This document shows, piece after piece, positions 34,016-34,923 of a stretch of DNA of 34,923 nucleotides. The notes below the pieces were generated by a model that had not been told where the DNA came from, did no database searches, and saw only the letters and a list, made by a program, of their open reading frames with translations. Position 1 is the first letter of the stretch. Each line of letters starts with the position of its first letter. The position numbers and the translations under genes are program-made. Source of the DNA: an uncultured Ignavibacteria bacterium. GTDB lineage: Bacteria; Bacteroidota; Ignavibacteria; Tepidaquicellales; Tepidaquicellaceae. The stretch spans positions 1 through 34,923 of the forward strand of contig CALMST010000026.1 in assembly GCA_937872315.1 (NCBI GenBank), given 5' to 3'.

Positions 34016-34923
34016 TAAATTTTCCCTTCGAGTAAATATTGAATGTATTTTATTGTGCCTTCTTCTACAGTTACTTCCGGTACAAATCCAAGTTTTTCCC
34101 TGATCAGATCAATCGATGAACAGCGTCTCCTTACAAGATGTGGATCAGAATCAACATGCAGGACTCTTGCTTTTTTACCGAGATGCTTTTCTATTAACAT
34201 TAAAACTTCTTTAAGTGATGTCTCGATACCGGTGCCGACATTAAAGTGTTCATTCTTTACTTCATCATTAAACATCGCAAGTATATTCGCTCTGGCCGCA
34301 TCGGATGAGTGAACAAGATCAAGTGTCTGCTCGCCGTCTCCGTACATGATTATTTCTTCATCATTGTGAATTGCATGGATCCATTTCTGAAAAACCTGTG
34401 TGTAAAATGCTCCCAGCCCCTGACGTTCGCTGTATATATTGAAATACCTGAAGCCGACATAAGGAACATTATTGGAATAAGCCCATGATTTCATCAGAGC
34501 TTCTTTGGCGATCTTTGTCGCGCCGTATAATGTCTGATTATCAAAAGGATGATCTTCCGTTACAGGGACAAATCTTGGATTTCCGTAAACTGATGCCGAC
34601 GAACCGTAGGTAAGTTTTTTTACGCCGAATTCACTGCATGCCTGAATAATATTAAATGTACCTGTAATGTTAGTTTCTATTGCTTTGTGCGGGAATTTGT
34701 TTGAATCGAGTATCATCAGTGACGCCTGATGCGAAACGTAATCCGGTCTGTGTTTGTCAAAAGCATACTTTACCATTTCATAACTGCCTATGTCGATTGT
34801 TTCAAGTTCGATCCGGTTTTTTGCAAGATGATCAGATATGTTTCTGTATTTGCCGTTATAAAAATTATCAACTACCACAACTTCGTGACCAAGCGCGAGA
34901 CACTGATCCGTTATGAATGAGCC
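34015..34923 (-). CDS. NAD-dependent nucleotide-sugar epimerase/dehydratase (extended SDR), 5' end outside the window
   Basis: Partial: the frame is open to the window edge, reading GSFITDQCLALGHEVVVVDNF, so the Rossmann GxxGxxG loop (about 10 residues) lies beyond it. A GTG at 34878 inside this stretch is not the true start. The protein has YGSSASVYG (catalytic Ser strand), PFDNQTLYGATKIAKEAL with the catalytic Tyr-x3-Lys, VGFRYFNIYSERQ and the C-terminal LVHSSDAARANI and NVGTGIETSLKEV of GalE/WbpP-like 4-epimerases and related UDP- or GDP-sugar dehydratases. It is the first gene of the visible right block, coupled to the kinase gene, and probably shapes the same nucleotide sugar. The substrate cannot be fixed. 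Confidence 0.9.
   Translation of the reverse strand, partial: GSFITDQCLALGHEVVVVDNFYNGKYRNISDHLAKNRIELETIDIGSYEMVKYAFDKHRPDYVSHQASLMILDSNKFPHKAIETNITGTFNIIQACSEFGVKKLTYGSSASVYGNPRFVPVTEDHPFDNQTLYGATKIAKEALMKSWAYSNNVPYVGFRYFNIYSERQGLGAFYTQVFQKWIHAIHNDEEIIMYGDGEQTLDLVHSSDAARANILAMFNDEVKNEHFNVGTGIETSLKEVLMLIEKHLGKKARVLHVDSDPHLVRRRCSSIDLIREKLGFVPEVTVEEGTIKYIQYLLEGKI

Overview
The window is almost entirely a cell-surface polysaccharide (O-antigen, capsule or protein-glycan) biosynthesis region from an AT-rich Gram-negative bacterium. The likely lineage is the Bacteroidota-Ignavibacteriota-Chlorobi group. This rests on a large secreted C25-family peptidase at the left end with a type IX secretion (T9SS) C-terminal sorting domain, and on the general absence of Shine-Dalgarno-like leaders; several genes can only start at TTG. 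The phylum is an inference. I see no rRNA, tRNA, CRISPR array or insertion sequence.

All genes but one read on the minus strand, so transcription runs right to left. Right block (34923 to 22545): a sugar-activation set comes first, made of an NAD-dependent nucleotide-sugar epimerase (cut by the window edge), a GHMP (HddA-like) kinase and a nucleotidyltransferase, all overlapping, followed by a Wzx flippase. A 480-bp gene-free gap with several hairpins follows. Then come a GNAT acetyltransferase, a Wzy/O-antigen-ligase-like membrane protein, a CgeB-like glycosyltransferase, a methyltransferase, a GT4 glycosyltransferase, an AsnB-type amidotransferase preceded by a heptanucleotide tandem repeat, and another GT4 enzyme. 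A small plus-strand membrane protein (22004-22384) separates the two blocks.

Left block (21844 to 4999): GT4, a WecG/TagA (GT26) enzyme whose N-terminal coding sequence lacks any ordinary start codon, a DegT/DnrJ/EryC1 sugar aminotransferase, the priming polyprenyl-phosphate glycosyl-1-phosphate transferase, a left-handed beta-helix N-acetyltransferase, a second Wzx flippase, a methyltransferase, two GT4 enzymes, three GT-C integral-membrane glycosyltransferase-like proteins interleaved with a GT2 enzyme, one more GT4 and a second GT26. The T9SS-type C25 peptidase (PorU/PorU2-like) lies beyond this block.

A coherent reading is a Wzx/Wzy-type pathway. The priming transferase loads a sugar phosphate on undecaprenyl phosphate. 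The aminotransferase and N-acetyltransferase supply an N-acetylated amino sugar, and the GT4, GT2 and GT26 enzymes extend the chain. Methyltransferases, the acetyltransferase and the AsnB-like enzyme modify it. Wzx flips it, Wzy polymerises or ligates it, and the GT-C enzymes may add side sugars in the periplasm. Duplicated functions (two Wzx, two GT26, two methyltransferases) suggest two loci placed end to end. The most interesting points are the heptamer repeat before asnB, the GT26 gene without a start codon, the structured 480-bp gap, the trio of GT-C proteins, and the adjacency of a PorU-like peptidase to a locus holding an aminotransferase and N-acetyltransferase pair of the kind that makes T9SS anchor sugars in Porphyromonas.
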